DNA of 26,327 nt from a virus. Below the pieces are notes generated by a model. That model worked only from the letters and a program-made list of their open reading frames with translations. It had not been told where the DNA came from and ran no database searches. This document shows positions 5,528 to 13,367 of this stretch, in pieces. The DNA lies in IMG/VR virus record IMGVR_UViG_3300042905_001238, positions 1 through 26,327 of that record; one strand, given 5' to 3'. The position numbers and the translations under genes are program-made. Position 1 is the stretch's first letter, and each line of letters starts with the position of its first letter.

Positions 5528-5911
5528 ATGGAAACATTACTGCTGTGGTTAAGTCTGGTAGTGTACTTTGAATCAAGAGGTGAACCCGCTGTATGTCAGC
5601 AAGCAGTAGCGCATGTGGTGCTTAACCGCACTAAGGATGGGGATGTAGCTAAGACGGTACTAGCACCTTACCAATTCTCATGGGTTCCTGAGAAGATGCA
5701 CAACGGTATACTGAAACCTGAGCATAGACCCAACAAAGAATCCCCTGCATGGAAGCAAGCAGTAGAGTCAGCATTGAAGGCTATATACACAGTAGACTTT
5801 TACGAGGCTACCCACTTCCATGCAACGTACATAGCCAAGCCTAAGAGTTGGTCTAATTTGAAATTGGTGCATACCTGTGGTCAACATCATTTTTATAAAG
5901 AGATAGCGTGA
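5528..5911 (+). CDS. SleB-type cell wall hydrolase (endolysin)
   Basis: A 127-residue peptidoglycan hydrolase of the Hydrolase_2/SleB family, which usually acts as a lytic transglycosylase or amidase on the murein sugar backbone. Visible family features are the catalytic-region motif Y-F-E15-S-R-G-E19, V-L-N-R (31-34), Q-F-S-W (49-52), T-H-F-H-A (95-99), and the terminal W108 and G-Q-H-H-F-Y-K. The first 13 residues are hydrophobic (LLLWLSLVVYF) but lack a basic N-region, so a true signal sequence is doubtful. AAGGAGGGG precedes the ATG. It sits in the early operon between DUF3310 and a nuclease rather than beside tail genes, and it is the only lysis enzyme in the window. The role in host lysis is inferred from the family. 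Confidence 0.9.
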   Translation: METLLLWLSLVVYFESRGEPAVCQQAVAHVVLNRTKDGDVAKTVLAPYQFSWVPEKMHNGILKPEHRPNKESPAWKQAVESALKAIYTVDFYEATHFHATYIAKPKSWSNLKLVHTCGQHHFYKEIA

Positions 5912-6792
5912 GGGGAGTAAAGAAGGAAGTTGATCCTGCAAGCGAAAGGATGAGGTTGTACCTAGCTGGACGAAGAGACTGGGTTTCGCAGAAGCACCTT
6001 GCTAGATATTTTATTGTAAGCAGGGGGAAGGTTACTACTTTACTAAAGAAAGCTGTAAAGACAGGTATACTAGAGGAAACCGTATTTCACGATAACAAGT
6101 ACTACAGAACCCCAAGGGTATCGACAATGAGTTCATGGTCTTACAGTAGTCTCAAAACATTTGAGCAATGCCCGAAGAAGTATTACCACTTACGGATACT
6201 CAAGGACATACAAGATAAAGGTAGCGATGCTACGTTGTACGGGCAGGAACTACATAAAGCTGCTGAGGACTACGTAAAGTCAGATGTGGCTATACCCCCC
6301 AAGTTCTCGTTTGTTAAGGACGTACTAGATAAGCTGAAGAACATCACAGGGGACAAGCACTGTGAACTTAAGCTAGGTGTAAAGAAGGTAGGCACTGGAT
6401 ACGCACCCTGTGGTTTCTTTGATGCCGATGTATGGTGGCGGGGTGTAGCTGATCTGGTGATTAGGAAAGGGGACATAGCTTTCTCTGTAGACTACAAGAC
6501 CAGTAAGAACGCTAAGTATGCAGATACTAAACAGTTAGATGCTATAGCTGCTGCGCTGTTCATCCACTTCCCAGAGCTTAAGAAGATCAAGTCAGCATTA
6601 GCATTTGTAGTAAGTAAAGAGTTCATACACAAGGAGCACCACGCTGAGCTTCGTGATTCATACTTCAACACATTTGAACCGGAGCTAGATCGTCTTGCTA
6701 CTGCCGAAGAAACAGGAGTGTGGAACGCATCATCAGGGCCGCTGTGTAAGTTTTGCCCAGTACATCATTGTGAACATCAAAGGAGAAGATAA
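5908..6792 (+). CDS. PD-(D/E)XK nuclease (Cas4/RecB-like) with N-terminal winged helix
   Basis: A 294-residue protein starting at GTG 5908 in overlap with the endolysin stop; ATG 5950 and ATG 6127 are alternative starts. Residues 12-68 look like a winged helix. From M74 the usual phage RecB-like core begins (SSWSYSSLKTFEQCPKKYY), followed by the H of a RecB helix (G-Q-E-L-H-K-A-A), D182 in G-V-A-D-L-V, and D195-Y-K197, the PD-(D/E)XK active site. C88 together with C280, C283 and C288 matches the one-plus-three cysteine arrangement that holds a 4Fe-4S cluster in Cas4 and AddB nucleases. In phages these proteins process DNA ends or support recombination and replication. The N-terminal HTH appears to be an added module. 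Confidence 0.88.
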   Translation: MRGVKKEVDPASERMRLYLAGRRDWVSQKHLARYFIVSRGKVTTLLKKAVKTGILEETVFHDNKYYRTPRVSTMSSWSYSSLKTFEQCPKKYYHLRILKDIQDKGSDATLYGQELHKAAEDYVKSDVAIPPKFSFVKDVLDKLKNITGDKHCELKLGVKKVGTGYAPCGFFDADVWWRGVADLVIRKGDIAFSVDYKTSKNAKYADTKQLDAIAAALFIHFPELKKIKSALAFVVSKEFIHKEHHAELRDSYFNTFEPELDRLATAEETGVWNASSGPLCKFCPVHHCEHQRRR

Positions 6793-7058
6793 TGCCTTAC
6801 GTAAACAAGCCTAGACCATACAAGAAAGAGTACGAACAGTATCAAGGAACGGAAGAACAAAAGAAGAACCGTGCTAAGCGTAACACTGCACGTAGCAAGC
6901 TAGAGAAATCCGGTAGCGTAAGTAAGGGTGATGGTAAAGATGTAGATCACGTCAAGCCGCTGTCCAAAGGCGGATCAAATGATAGTTCCAACCTGAGCGT
7001 AAAAACCGCCAGTGCCAACAGATCTTTTAAAAGGAAAGCAGATCGCTCAGTTAAATGA
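6792..7058 (+). CDS. HNH endonuclease-like protein
   Basis: An 88-residue basic protein overlapping the nuclease stop by one base (TAATG), with AAAGGAGAAG just upstream. The C-terminal half has the HNH core: D52-H53-V-K-P-L-S-K-G-G, then N67-L and N76-R-S-F. The zinc-binding cysteines found in many HNH proteins are absent, and the N-terminal half is Lys/Gln-rich and probably disordered. Small HNH proteins of this type are frequent in phage early regions and may nick or cut DNA; some are mobile homing nucleases, but here the gene is embedded in the operon without intron signs. Confidence 0.85.
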   Translation: MPYVNKPRPYKKEYEQYQGTEEQKKNRAKRNTARSKLEKSGSVSKGDGKDVDHVKPLSKGGSNDSSNLSVKTASANRSFKRKADRSVK

Positions 7059-8617
7059 AAATAATAGACGATAAAATATTACTGGTTCGGACAAAACGAC
7101 CCCATCTAATAACAGAAAGTATCAAGAAGAGTAAGGTAGTAAGTCAGGAAGAAGATGTATACGAGGTGGCAATACACTGGGGGCTAGAGGAAGCACAAGC
7201 CCTCGCTAAACTTCGTATTAAGGACGTACCTTCAACGATCAAGCGTGACTACAAGTGGACAGGTAGGCTTACTCCATTTGCTCACCAGAAGGAAACATCT
7301 TCGTTCTTAACCTTACACAAGAAGGCGTTTTGTTTCAATGAGCAGGGTACGGGTAAGACCGCATCTGTTATCTGGTCTGCTGACTACCTCATAAACATAG
7401 GGGAGATACGCCGTGTGCTGGTGCTATGCCCCCTGTCTATTATGAAGTCGGCTTGGCAAGTGGACATGTTCAAGTTTGCTATGCACCGTAGTTGCTCTGT
7501 TGCTTATGGGGACTCTAAGACACGCGCTAAGATCATCGCTGCTGGTGCTGAGTTTGTAGTAATCAACTTCGACGGTCTTGCTGTTGTTAAAGATGAAGTA
7601 ATAGATGACGGCACGTTTGATCTGGTCGTAGTCGATGAGTGCAATGCCTATAAGAACATGCAAACTAATAGGTGGAAGGTGCTAAGGGATGTATGCGCTA
7701 GTGCTAAGTGGGTGTGGATGCTAACAGGTACGCCAGCGGCGCAGTCTCCTCTGGATGCTTACGGTATAGCAAAGCTAATTAACCCCGAAGGATGCCCTAA
7801 GTACTACGGTCAGTTCCGAGATCAGGTGATGTACAAAGCCTCGCAGTATCGCTGGATTCCTAAGCCACAGGCACAGGAGGTAGTGCACAAGGTGCTACAG
7901 CCAGCCATTAGGTTTGAGAAGGATCAGTGTCTCGATCTACCCGAGGTAACCTTTGTTGACCGTGAAGCGCCACTAACAGCGCAACAGCAGAAGTACTACA
8001 ACATGCTTAAGAGGCAGATGACTCTAACTGCGGATGGCGAATCAGTCACTTCAGTTAACGCCGCTGTTAACCTCAACAAGCTGCTACAAATATCTGGTGG
8101 TGCTGTCTATTCGGATAATAAAGAAGTCATAGAGTTTGATGTATCTAATAGGCTACAGGTAATCCTAGAGGTGATTGAAGAATCATCGCATAAGGTGCTG
8201 GTGTTTGTTCCGTTCACCCATACTATAGAGTTGTTCAGAGAGTTTCTTGAGAAGAACAAAATATCGTGCGGGGTTATCAACGGGCAGGTTTCAGTTAACA
8301 AGCGCAGTGAGGTGATTAAGCAGTTCCAAGAGTTACCTGATCCACATGTGCTAATCATACAACCTCAAGCTGCATCACACGGTCTTACACTAACTGCGGC
8401 TAGTACTATTATCTGGTATGCGCCCGTAACTAGCGTAGAGACTTATTTACAAGCCAATGCGCGAATCAACCGTCCGGGGCAGAAGAACGCCATGACTATT
8501 GTGCATATACGAGGTAGTGAAGTAGAGAACAGGTTGTATAAAATGCTGCAAGGCAACATAACAAATCATACGAAGATAATAGATTTATACCGCCAAGAAA
8601 TATCAGAAAGTGTTTGA
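7055..8617 (+). CDS. SNF2-type DNA helicase/translocase
   Basis: A 520-residue superfamily-2 ATPase. Motifs in order: Q-motif-like F-A-H-Q (75-78), Walker A G98-T-G-K-T102, Walker B V-V-D194-E195-C-N (DECN instead of the usual DEAH), motif III L-T-G-T-P (223-227), and motif VI A-R470-I-N-R473-P-G-Q in the second RecA fold. The arrangement and length fit the small phage SNF2-like helicases used in replication or recombination. The N-terminal 70 residues precede the helicase core and have no recognised domain. The start overlaps the HNH stop by 4 nt with little Shine-Dalgarno, implying coupling. It is the last gene before a probable internal promoter. Confidence 0.95.
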   Translation: MKIIDDKILLVRTKRPHLITESIKKSKVVSQEEDVYEVAIHWGLEEAQALAKLRIKDVPSTIKRDYKWTGRLTPFAHQKETSSFLTLHKKAFCFNEQGTGKTASVIWSADYLINIGEIRRVLVLCPLSIMKSAWQVDMFKFAMHRSCSVAYGDSKTRAKIIAAGAEFVVINFDGLAVVKDEVIDDGTFDLVVVDECNAYKNMQTNRWKVLRDVCASAKWVWMLTGTPAAQSPLDAYGIAKLINPEGCPKYYGQFRDQVMYKASQYRWIPKPQAQEVVHKVLQPAIRFEKDQCLDLPEVTFVDREAPLTAQQQKYYNMLKRQMTLTADGESVTSVNAAVNLNKLLQISGGAVYSDNKEVIEFDVSNRLQVILEVIEESSHKVLVFVPFTHTIELFREFLEKNKISCGVINGQVSVNKRSEVIKQFQELPDPHVLIIQPQAASHGLTLTAASTIIWYAPVTSVETYLQANARINRPGQKNAMTIVHIRGSEVENRLYKMLQGNITNHTKIIDLYRQEISESV

Positions 8618-8641
8618 CTTTGTCAAAGGTTGTGATATAGT
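8613..8641 (+). promoter_or_regulatory. putative sigma70-like promoter overlapped by palindromic operator
   Basis: TTGACT (8614-8619) and TATAGT (8636-8641), spaced by 16 bp, form a plausible -35/-10 pair. Overlapping the -35 is a perfect inverted repeat, TTTGAC-TTT-GTCAAA (8613-8627), the shape of a dimeric repressor site. The gene 8673-9080 begins 31 bp after the -10, with AAGGAG at 8661-8666. This would let the downstream replication genes be controlled separately from the upstream operon. Confidence 0.5.
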
Positions 8642-8672
8642 TACTACGGTATAAAACGAGAAGGAGATTAAA

Positions 8673-9080
8673 ATGTTAGATAGCGAAGTAGATATTAACA
8701 AGCTAGTAAAGGTGTACCTAAAGATTCGTAATGCTATAGATGAAAAGGAAACGCAGCATAAAGAAGAGTTAGCATCACTGAAAGAGCAGTTTGGTATCGT
8801 CGGGCAAAGCCTCTTGAACTTATGCAAAGAGCAGAACCTAGACAGTATCAGAACGCCAGTAGGAACAGTCTCTCGTAGGATTTCTACACGGTATTGGACG
8901 AGTGATTGGGATTCGATGTATCGGTTCATATCAGAACATGATGCACCTTTCTTACTGGAGCAAAGAATCCACGGGACGAATATGAAGGAGTTCCTAGAAG
9001 CTAATCCCGAAGCGTTCCCTATGGGTATGCAAGCAGACCGTAGTTACACCGTACAAGTTCGTAAGCCTAATAAAATATAA
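8673..9080 (+). CDS. coiled-coil protein, possibly Gp157/Gam-like
   Basis: A 135-residue protein with AAGGAG at 8661-8666. Residues 5-52 form a charged coiled coil (INKLVKVYLKIRNAIDEKET and onward). Then S-I-R-T-P-V-G-T-V-S-R-R (58-69) resembles the short beta turn after the coiled coil in siphovirus Gp157-type and some Gam-like proteins. The rest (W75 to the end) is a mixed segment with W, F and a Y-T-V-Q-V-R-K strand. The similarity is only in pattern, so the family name is tentative. It lies between the helicase and the ssDNA-binding-like protein, consistent with a recombination or nuclease-inhibitor role. Confidence 0.62.
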   Translation: MLDSEVDINKLVKVYLKIRNAIDEKETQHKEELASLKEQFGIVGQSLLNLCKEQNLDSIRTPVGTVSRRISTRYWTSDWDSMYRFISEHDAPFLLEQRIHGTNMKEFLEANPEAFPMGMQADRSYTVQVRKPNKI

Positions 9081-9090
9081 GGAGCAGTAA

Positions 9091-9999
9091 ATGAGTAACC
9101 TAGCTATTTTCAAACAAGATGGTGCTGTTGTTTCTACCAAGAGAGAGCTTAGCGATTTTGCTAAGACATTTGAATCAGCCACTAACGCCAGTACTTCACG
9201 CCGTATACAAACCAATGTTAATGGTACGTTCAAGCGCCTAGTAAACGGCAAGCAAATCGGTGATGCCCTACGTGGTGAGATCAACGTAATCATCGTGTAC
9301 GCACTGCCAAAGGTATCCCGTATATTCTACAAAGAGAAATTTGATCCCGCTAAAGAAGCTACCCTGCCTAACTGCTGGTCTAACTTAGGTGATAAGCCCG
9401 AAGAAGCTGCATCAGACAAACAGCATACCAACTGCGCTGACTGCCCAATGAACATAGCTGGTTCTGGCGAAAGCGAGAAGAGCAGGGCTTGCAGGTTCCA
9501 ACGCCGTATCTCTGTGCTAGTTGAGAACGATGCCCCGGGCGATGTGTATCAGTTCAACATCCCTGCTAAGTCTATCTTCGGTAAGGGTACAGGCAACGTG
9601 CATCCTTTCGAGAGCTACATCAAGTTCCTGCTTGCTAACGGCGAATCACCTGACAATGTGGTTACCAACATAAGCTATGACTTGAACGCAGACTCTATGG
9701 AGCTTGCATTTACGCCACTACGGGGTATAACCGACGAAGAATATGCATTGGTTAAAGCAGCTCAAGCTAGACCTGAGACCCAGATGTATACTAAGATCAC
9801 TGTTGCTCAAGCTGACAAGGTAACTAAGCAGCCGATTGCAATAGAGCAAAAGCCTAAGATAGCCCGTTCTGATGAGCCCGACGAAGAAGATGCTGAAGTA
9901 ATCGAAGAGCCTATCAAGCGTCCGGCTAAGAAGGTAGAACTACCACCGCAAACTAAGCAGTCACTAGCAGATGTAGTTGATGATTGGAGCAAGGACTAA
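9091..9999 (+). CDS. putative ssDNA-binding / replication protein with Cys4 motif
   Basis: A 302-residue protein with AAGGAG at 9079-9084. The central region (residues 55-210) is strand-rich and carries four cysteines, C95, C115, C118 and C134, in the pattern P-N-C-W-S...N-C-A-D-C-P...R-A-C, suggesting a zinc site. Residues 245-285 are low in hydrophobics and alternate acidic and basic runs (D-E-P-D-E-E-D-A), and the protein ends V-D-D-W-S-K-D, an acidic tail ending with an aromatic like those of phage ssDNA-binding proteins. Position between helicase, HTH protein and primase supports a replication role. I recognise the Cys pattern from environmental phage proteins of unproved function, so the ssDNA-binding call is an inference. 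Confidence 0.65.
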   Translation: MSNLAIFKQDGAVVSTKRELSDFAKTFESATNASTSRRIQTNVNGTFKRLVNGKQIGDALRGEINVIIVYALPKVSRIFYKEKFDPAKEATLPNCWSNLGDKPEEAASDKQHTNCADCPMNIAGSGESEKSRACRFQRRISVLVENDAPGDVYQFNIPAKSIFGKGTGNVHPFESYIKFLLANGESPDNVVTNISYDLNADSMELAFTPLRGITDEEYALVKAAQARPETQMYTKITVAQADKVTKQPIAIEQKPKIARSDEPDEEDAEVIEEPIKRPAKKVELPPQTKQSLADVVDDWSKD

Positions 10000-10004
10000 T
10001 AACT

Positions 10005-10238
10005 ATGAGTACCGGCTACAGTGCTAGGATTATCCAACAAAATAGCAAAGCCGATAAGTCCCGTCTTGGTGTGCGTCTAGGTAAGGCGTGCATCAAGCGG
10101 AACATCCCGGTGGCTATAGTAGCTACTAGCTTAGGGGTTAGTCGGCAGACCATTTACAACTGGTTTATCGGGGCTTCTGATCCGCTAAACTTCATGGTTT
10201 CTACGATCAAAGATTTCATAGCCTCAACCAATAAGTAG
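10005..10238 (+). CDS. small helix-turn-helix DNA-binding protein
   Basis: A 77-residue protein; ATG 10005 with AAGGA upstream (9990-9994) is preferred over an in-frame TTG at 9984. Residues 36-56 (A-I-V-A-T-S-L-G-V-S-R-Q-T-I-Y-N-W-F) form a classic helix-turn-helix with a conserved G-V-S-R-Q-T-I core. The N-terminus is basic. It is a candidate regulator of the adjacent transcription units, for example at the palindrome at 8613. It is followed by the hairpin before the primase gene. Confidence 0.8.
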   Translation: MSTGYSARIIQQNSKADKSRLGVRLGKACIKRNIPVAIVATSLGVSRQTIYNWFIGASDPLNFMVSTIKDFIASTNK

Positions 10239-10263
10239 TTTTCACAGCCCACAAGAGAGCATA

Positions 10264-10286
10264 AGGGGGTAACTCCCTCTTTTTTT
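10264..10286 (+). terminator. terminator-like hairpin before primase gene
   Basis: AGGGGG (10264-10269), loop TAA, CTCCCT (10273-10278), a 6-bp stem with one G-T pair, followed by C and seven T residues (10280-10286). The hairpin-plus-T-tract shape fits a rho-independent terminator or attenuator. It ends only 4 bases before the ATG of the primase-helicase at 10291. Confidence 0.65.
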
Positions 10287-10290
10287 GACT

Positions 10291-13134
10291 ATGACAGATA
10301 ATGACCTTCTGAGTATTGTCCAGCCATCCGATGGATGGTTTGCAGTGCTTGGTATAAAGGGTAAGGACAATGTCAGGCAAGAGCTTGTAGAGACAAGGGA
10401 GGAAGTGGATGCAGTAGTAGCAAAGTTTGTAGCCCAGAAACGTAACGTGTACTTCGGCGTAGCTAAGTTTGAGACTAATAAAAATAGGTTCAAGGAGAAC
10501 GTCAAAGCACTAAAAGCGTTTTGGTTGGATATTGATTGCGGGGAGAGTAAGGCTGAGATCAACTCCAAAACTGGTAGGCCGGATGGTTACATAGACCAGA
10601 CTACAGGGCTTAATGAACTAAAGCGTTTCTGCAAGATAATAGGGTTACCAAAGCCACTGATTGTTAATTCGGGACGGGGTATACATGTGTACTGGCCCCT
10701 TACTGAATCCGTAACAAGAGAGGAGTGGGAGCCCGTAGCAGAACGACTAAGAACACTTTGCGTAATCCATAACTTCCACATAGACGGGAAAGTATTTGAA
10801 GTAGCCCGTGTGCTTAGAATCCCCGGAACCTATAACTTTAAAGATGAACCGCCTGAGAGAGTAGACGTAATTGGCTATGCTCCGCCGATAGAATTTGAAA
10901 CGCTAAAGAACTTACTCGGAGTACAAGAGAGGTCTGAAGTACCCCCTAAGCGCGAACTAACCGAACTGGCTAAGTCCATGATGGACAGCACCATATCTAA
11001 GTTCAGCAAGATTATGATCCGCAGTGCTAGTGGTACGGGGTGTGCACAGTTACTTGATTGCTACGAGAACAGGGAATCGTTATCAGAGCCACGATGGTTT
11101 GATGCGTTATCCATAGCTAAGTTTTGTGTAGATAAAGACAAAGCGATTCATAAGTTATCACAAGGGCATCAAGACTACGACCCGATTACTACTGAGCAAA
11201 AGATAGCACACATAGGTGGGCCTCATAGTTGTGCGGAGTTTGACAAGTCTAACCCCGGTGGGTGTGAAGGTTGCCCACACAAGGGGAAGATAAAGACTCC
11301 TATACAGCTAGGCAAAGAGATAGTCGAGGCTACAGAAGCAGATAACATAGTAGTCGTAGACTCCGAAGATGAAACAGAAGAAGCGGAAGTCCACAAGATT
11401 CCTAAGTACCCCAGTCCTTTCTTTAGGGGTAAGTCAGGCGGCGTCTACTTAGCACCTGCTGATGAAGAAGTAGAACCAATACGGGTGTATGAGCATGACC
11501 TGTATGTATTAAAGCGTATGCGTGATCCCGTCTTAGGGGACGTAGTAGTAATGAAGCTGCACCTACCTCGAGATGGGGTTAAGCAGTTTGTAATACCTAA
11601 TACCGCAGTTACAGACAAGAATGAACTTCGTAAGGTGCTATCTAGCTTTGGCGTTGTACCTAACATGAAGCAGTTTGGTCACCTGACCGAGTTCATCCTA
11701 CTATCAATCAGAGAACTACAATTTAAAAGGAAGGCAGAACTTATGAGATTACAATTTGGATGGGCAGATGATGACAGCAAGTTCATTATAGGAGATCGTG
11801 AGATAACCCGTGATGGCATATTCCACAGTCCCCCTTCGTCAATTACGTCGGATATAGCGGCTCAGTTACAACCCGCAGGGACACTAGAGAAGTGGAAGGA
11901 AGTATTCGACCTGTACGGCAGACCGGGGCTAGAGCTTCATGCCTTTGCTGCGCTGACTGCGTTTGGTTCGCCTCTACTTAAGTTCTTAAAGCAGAACGGG
12001 GCGATCATCAACGTAATACACCCTAAGTCTGGTACTGGTAAAACCACGATTCTACATATGTGCAACAGTGTATATGGCAACCCTGACAGGTTAGGGTCTA
12101 TGTGGAATGACACCCTTAATGCCAAGATCATGCGGCTAGGGGTGATGAACAACCTACCTAACACGGTAGACGAAATGACCAACATGACCCCGGCTGACTT
12201 CTCTACCCTAGCATATAGCATGTCTCAGGGGCGGGGTAAGGATAGGGTTAAGGCATCAACTAACGAGCTGCGTCTTAACTTGACCTCATGGCAATCTATA
12301 TCTCTGGCTAGTTCTAATGCCAGCTTTGTAGAGAAGATGACCGCTATGAAGAACAGTGCCGACGGTGAGATGATGCGGCTAATAGAGTACAAGATAGACT
12401 ACACCGATACATTGGAGAAGTCTTTTGCCAAGCAGATGTTTGACCACCAGTTGAAGCAGAACTACGGGCACGCTGGGGAAATATACGCCGAGTGGCTGGT
12501 CAATAACTTAGAGGAAGCCAAGGCTACTTGTATCAGCATCCAAGCAAAGTTAGACCTAGAGTTGAAGCTAACGCAACGTGAGCGTATATGGTCAGCAGCC
12601 CTAGCAGCTAATATAACTGGTGGTTTGATTGCTAAAAAGCTTAAATTGTTAGACTGGGACATGAAGGCGATATACATGGCAGCAACTGCGATGATACTGG
12701 GTGTACGGGAGGAAGTAGCCCCACATGCAGACAACGCCGTATTGGTTGTAGCTGACTACATCAACCGCCATATGCAGAACATCCTAGTGGTAAACAACGG
12801 AGTAGACGCTAGGTCTAAACTGCCTTCGTTCCCAGTGCTTGAACCCAAGAGCGACTTGCTTATCAGGTATGAGCCAGACACTAAGAAAATGTTCATATCC
12901 GCTAGTAGCTTCAAGAGCGACTGTGTAAAGATACAAATTAACTACAAAGAAACGTATAACCAGTTGGTTAAGAAGGGGATAGTATTAGGTTCTGAGACTA
13001 AGCGACTGGCTAAGGGCACAAAGATAGTAGCCCCGGGGGTACGTTGTATAGTGTTTAACTGTGAAAACCCTGATTTCATAGGCTTAGAGGGTTTAGTTCC
13101 TGCTGAGGTTGAAGATGTTGGTGGACAGAGTTAG
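10291..13134 (+). CDS. AEP-type primase-helicase (DUF927-like ATPase)
   Basis: A 947-residue replication protein. The N-terminal archaeo-eukaryotic primase domain shows motif I W-L-D80-I-D82-C, motif II S127-G-R-G-I-H132-V-Y and motif III R173-V-L-R176-I-P-G-T-Y. Residues 270-310 fit a PriCT-like linker (Y-D-P-I-T-T-E-Q-K). C314, C325 and C328 with H330 form a Cys-rich zinc-like segment. The C-terminal half is a superfamily-3-like ATPase as in DUF927 proteins: Walker A G581-T-G-K584-T and Walker B V-D627-E628. It would synthesise primers and unwind DNA for the family-A polymerase. ATG 10291 (not TTG 10285) is chosen because the protein then starts like other phage primases, although no Shine-Dalgarno is found in front of it. 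Confidence 0.93.
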   Translation: MTDNDLLSIVQPSDGWFAVLGIKGKDNVRQELVETREEVDAVVAKFVAQKRNVYFGVAKFETNKNRFKENVKALKAFWLDIDCGESKAEINSKTGRPDGYIDQTTGLNELKRFCKIIGLPKPLIVNSGRGIHVYWPLTESVTREEWEPVAERLRTLCVIHNFHIDGKVFEVARVLRIPGTYNFKDEPPERVDVIGYAPPIEFETLKNLLGVQERSEVPPKRELTELAKSMMDSTISKFSKIMIRSASGTGCAQLLDCYENRESLSEPRWFDALSIAKFCVDKDKAIHKLSQGHQDYDPITTEQKIAHIGGPHSCAEFDKSNPGGCEGCPHKGKIKTPIQLGKEIVEATEADNIVVVDSEDETEEAEVHKIPKYPSPFFRGKSGGVYLAPADEEVEPIRVYEHDLYVLKRMRDPVLGDVVVMKLHLPRDGVKQFVIPNTAVTDKNELRKVLSSFGVVPNMKQFGHLTEFILLSIRELQFKRKAELMRLQFGWADDDSKFIIGDREITRDGIFHSPPSSITSDIAAQLQPAGTLEKWKEVFDLYGRPGLELHAFAALTAFGSPLLKFLKQNGAIINVIHPKSGTGKTTILHMCNSVYGNPDRLGSMWNDTLNAKIMRLGVMNNLPNTVDEMTNMTPADFSTLAYSMSQGRGKDRVKASTNELRLNLTSWQSISLASSNASFVEKMTAMKNSADGEMMRLIEYKIDYTDTLEKSFAKQMFDHQLKQNYGHAGEIYAEWLVNNLEEAKATCISIQAKLDLELKLTQRERIWSAALAANITGGLIAKKLKLLDWDMKAIYMAATAMILGVREEVAPHADNAVLVVADYINRHMQNILVVNNGVDARSKLPSFPVLEPKSDLLIRYEPDTKKMFISASSFKSDCVKIQINYKETYNQLVKKGIVLGSETKRLAKGTKIVAPGVRCIVFNCENPDFIGLEGLVPAEVEDVGGQS

Positions 13135-13309
13135 CTACGACGTTAAGTGGAAGAAGTTTAGGAGGGGGTATTCGATCTTTATCCCTTGCCTAAACTGTGC
13201 TAATGCTAAGCTAGAATTACTTTGCACCACAAATAGGCTGAAGATAAAGGTGCTAACCAAGGTGGTTATTGAAGGGGGTATACGCGGCTTAAGGGTATGG
13301 AGGATGTGA
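13115..13309 (+). CDS. small conserved-type hypothetical protein (64 aa)
   Basis: A 64-residue protein starting at ATG 13115, overlapping the primase stop by 20 nt; an in-frame TTG at 13109 is less likely. The pattern W-K-K-F-R-R-G-Y-S-I-F-I-P-C-L-N near residues 11-26, then a basic strand and a closing G-G-I-R-G-L-R-V-W-R, resembles small phage proteins that recur behind replication genes. I do not know a function. It is the last gene of the + strand unit, right before the convergent terminator. Confidence 0.7.
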   Translation: MLVDRVSYDVKWKKFRRGYSIFIPCLNCANAKLELLCTTNRLKIKVLTKVVIEGGIRGLRVWRM

Positions 13310-13338
13310 TATACTACAAGTCTTGGTAGTGCCCCTTG

Positions 13339-13367
13339 CCCCCCGACTAAACACCGGGGGGTTTTTT
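13339..13367 (+). terminator. rho-independent terminator at the convergence point
   Basis: A 7-bp perfect GC stem, CCCCCCG (13339-13345) and CGGGGGG (13355-13361), with a 9-nt loop, followed by six T residues (13362-13367). It ends the rightward replication unit. The T-tract overlaps the stop codon of the leftward giant-protein gene; for that strand the same hairpin has no T-tract, so it mainly serves + strand transcription. Confidence 0.9.

Noticed and set aside
6792-7058. HNH gene as a homing-intron or intein insertion
   Set aside because: Neighbouring genes are intact with 1-4 nt overlaps, so nothing has been interrupted.
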